This document shows, in pieces, positions 62,796 to 64,000 of a DNA stretch of 64,000 nt. How positions within the stretch are numbered: the first letter of the stretch is position 1; each line of letters opens with the position of its first letter. This stretch comes from Nordella sp. HKS 07 (GTDB lineage: Bacteria > Pseudomonadota > Alphaproteobacteria > Rhizobiales > Aestuariivirgaceae). The position numbers and the translations under genes were made by a program. The stretch spans positions 1,630,001-1,694,000 of the forward strand of contig NZ_CP049258.1 of assembly GCF_011046735.1 (NCBI RefSeq), read 5' to 3'. The notes beneath the pieces are model-generated. The model was not told the DNA's origin, did not search any database, and saw only the letters and a list, made by a program, of their open reading frames with translations.

Positions 62796-64000
62796 TCAGG
62801 ACCCTCCCTTCTCGTCGAACCAGAAGGTGTCCATGCCGTAGACGCCGAAATAAGCGGTCGGGTCGAAGCCGTAGATGGCCTTGTCCGGAACGTTGCGCAG
62901 TTTCGTCGAGGCGACGATCGGCTGCAGCGTCGAGTTCACGATGCCGATGGAGAAGACCTGGCTGGTATAGAGCGCCAGCATCTTATGCCAGATCTCGGCG
63001 CGCGCCGCGTGGTCGGCCGTTTGGCGCCACTGCTTGTAGAGGTCATAGAGTTCCCGGGCCTCCGGCAGATCCGCCTCGGTCCCCTTCTCACCGTTCGATT
63101 CGACGAAGATGCCCCATTGCGGCCATTGCAGCTGCTCGTGGCTGGTCGGCGCCAGCGCCTTGGGATTCATGTCGGCGGTCGGGATGCCGTTGTCCAAGCC
63201 CGACGCCATCGCCATCATGACCTTGCCGCCGATGATGCGGCTTCTCAGCACGTCGGTCTGCGAGGTGCGCACCAGGAGCTTGATGCCGATCTTGTCCCAA
63301 TGATCGACGATGAGCTCGAGCACATCCGTCTCGACCGTGTCCTCGCCCGCCGTCTCGATGATGATCTCGGCGCGTCTGCCGTCGGGCAGGAAACGGATGC
63401 CGTCGCTGTCGCGTTTGTCGAGGCCCATCTCGTCGAGCAGCTTGTTGGCCGCGGCCGGATCGAAATCCGTATAGGCCTTGGCATATTCCTCGCGGAACAG
63501 CGGGCTCGCCGGGAGCACCGTATCGGCGCTGGGTTTCCCTAGGCCGAAGAACACCGCGAGATTGATCTCGCGCCGGTTGATCGCCAGCGACAGGGCCCGC
63601 CGGAAGCGCACATCCTGCAGGATCTTGCGCCAGGCCTCATCCTCGTAATTGAGATTGGGGTAGAGCGCGACGCGCGATCCGCGTCCGCTCTCCCACAGCT
63701 TTACATTGATCGGATGCGACTGCTCCGACTCCTTGAGGAAGGTATAGTCCGCGAAGCTGATGTTGCTGCCCTGCAGATCCGCTTCGCCGGCCCCGGTCTT
63801 GGCCGGGATCAGCGAGGAGGAGCTCACATTGAGGACGAACCGGTCGATATAGGGAAGCTGACGGCCTTCCGCGTCGACGCGGTGGAAATAAGGATTGCGC
63901 TCGAAGACGAACTGCTCGGCCGGCGGCTTGGTCGTGTTGCGCCAGGGATCGAGCGTCGGCAGATCGGGGTTTTCCGGACGGTATTGCCGCGCCTTGCCGA
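62796..64000 (-). CDS. Extracellular solute-binding protein, family 5 (partial)
   Basis: The last 400 residues of a periplasmic binding protein for the two permeases; the 5' end lies beyond the window. The reading frame is open to the right edge, where it includes TLDPWRNTTKPPAEQFVFER and NPYFHRVDAEGRQLPYIDR, then ILQDVRFRRALSLAINRREI, a family-5 signature. The internal start that can be read near 63827 is only a GTG inside the gene. Substrates of this family include peptides, opines and oligosaccharides. Confidence 0.92.
   Translation of the reverse strand, partial: GKARQYRPENPDLPTLDPWRNTTKPPAEQFVFERNPYFHRVDAEGRQLPYIDRFVLNVSSSSLIPAKTGAGEADLQGSNISFADYTFLKESEQSHPINVKLWESGRGSRVALYPNLNYEDEAWRKILQDVRFRRALSLAINRREINLAVFFGLGKPSADTVLPASPLFREEYAKAYTDFDPAAANKLLDEMGLDKRDSDGIRFLPDGRRAEIIIETAGEDTVETDVLELIVDHWDKIGIKLLVRTSQTDVLRSRIIGGKVMMAMASGLDNGIPTADMNPKALAPTSHEQLQWPQWGIFVESNGEKGTEADLPEARELYDLYKQWRQTADHAARAEIWHKMLALYTSQVFSIGIVNSTLQPIVASTKLRNVPDKAIYGFDPTAYFGVYGMDTFWFDEKGGS

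Overview
The window is a high-GC chromosomal segment from an alphaproteobacterium, most likely Hyphomicrobiales (Rhizobiales). This rests on gene order: ffh-rpsP-rimM-trmD-rplS, dapF-mtaB-ftsY-yciB, and ccmABCDG opposite acnA with a DUF1223 gene behind it. UgpC-type sugar ABC transporters and many short palindromic intergenic elements fit the same picture. No tRNA, rRNA, CRISPR, prophage or IS element was recognised.

Layout. 0-4.1 kb: a pyrimidine salvage/degradation set on the minus strand (cytosine-deaminase-like gene, preT, preA) with a RutR-like palindrome before preT. 4.3-9.4 kb: methyltransferase, rplS, trmD, rimM, rpsP, a GNAT gene and ffh. Upstream of ffh lies a hairpin-rich stretch with a possible small RNA. 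9.6-13.5 kb: an amine-oxidase-like flavoprotein, a frameshifted MFS transporter and an LpxO-like hydroxylase. 13.7-17.5 kb: dapF, mtaB, ftsY, yciB. 17.7-23.8 kb: a MarR regulator, ccmABCDG and acnA. 24-29.3 kb: small accessory genes (DUF1223, universal stress protein, HAD phosphatase, MORN-like protein, orphan antitoxin, EamA exporter, GNAT).

29.4-41.2 kb is one long minus-strand catabolic operon. It has an EryD-like SorC regulator, a family-1 binding protein, two permeases, two unlike ATPases, an EryA-like FGGY kinase, a D-2-hydroxyacid dehydrogenase, a GlpD/EryB-like dehydrogenase and a class II aldolase. It looks like uptake, phosphorylation and oxidation of a polyol, in an unusual enzyme combination. 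41.3-42.8 kb: a VapBC pair and an SDR. 42.9-47.6 kb: an amino-sugar operon (kinase, GntR, SIS isomerase/deaminase, nagA) ending in a PP2C phosphatase, behind a clear palindromic operator.

47.6-60.5 kb is the most interesting region. It combines cyclic-nucleotide-type proteins (a DUF3095 protein with cyclase-like motifs, a membrane 2Fe-2S class III cyclase, an MBL hydrolase and a stand-alone cNMP-binding domain) with glycan proteins (four glycosyltransferases and a deacetylase). It also contains a 909-residue ABC-exporter-like protein whose nucleotide-binding motifs are destroyed and whose nucleotide-binding region is expanded. A redox-sensing, cNMP-controlled glycan assembly or export system is a reasonable hypothesis. 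The window ends inside an oligopeptide-type ABC importer operon (60.6-64 kb).

Five families of short palindromic elements recur between genes. In several families the hairpin arms differ in sequence between copies but remain complementary, so structure rather than sequence is conserved.
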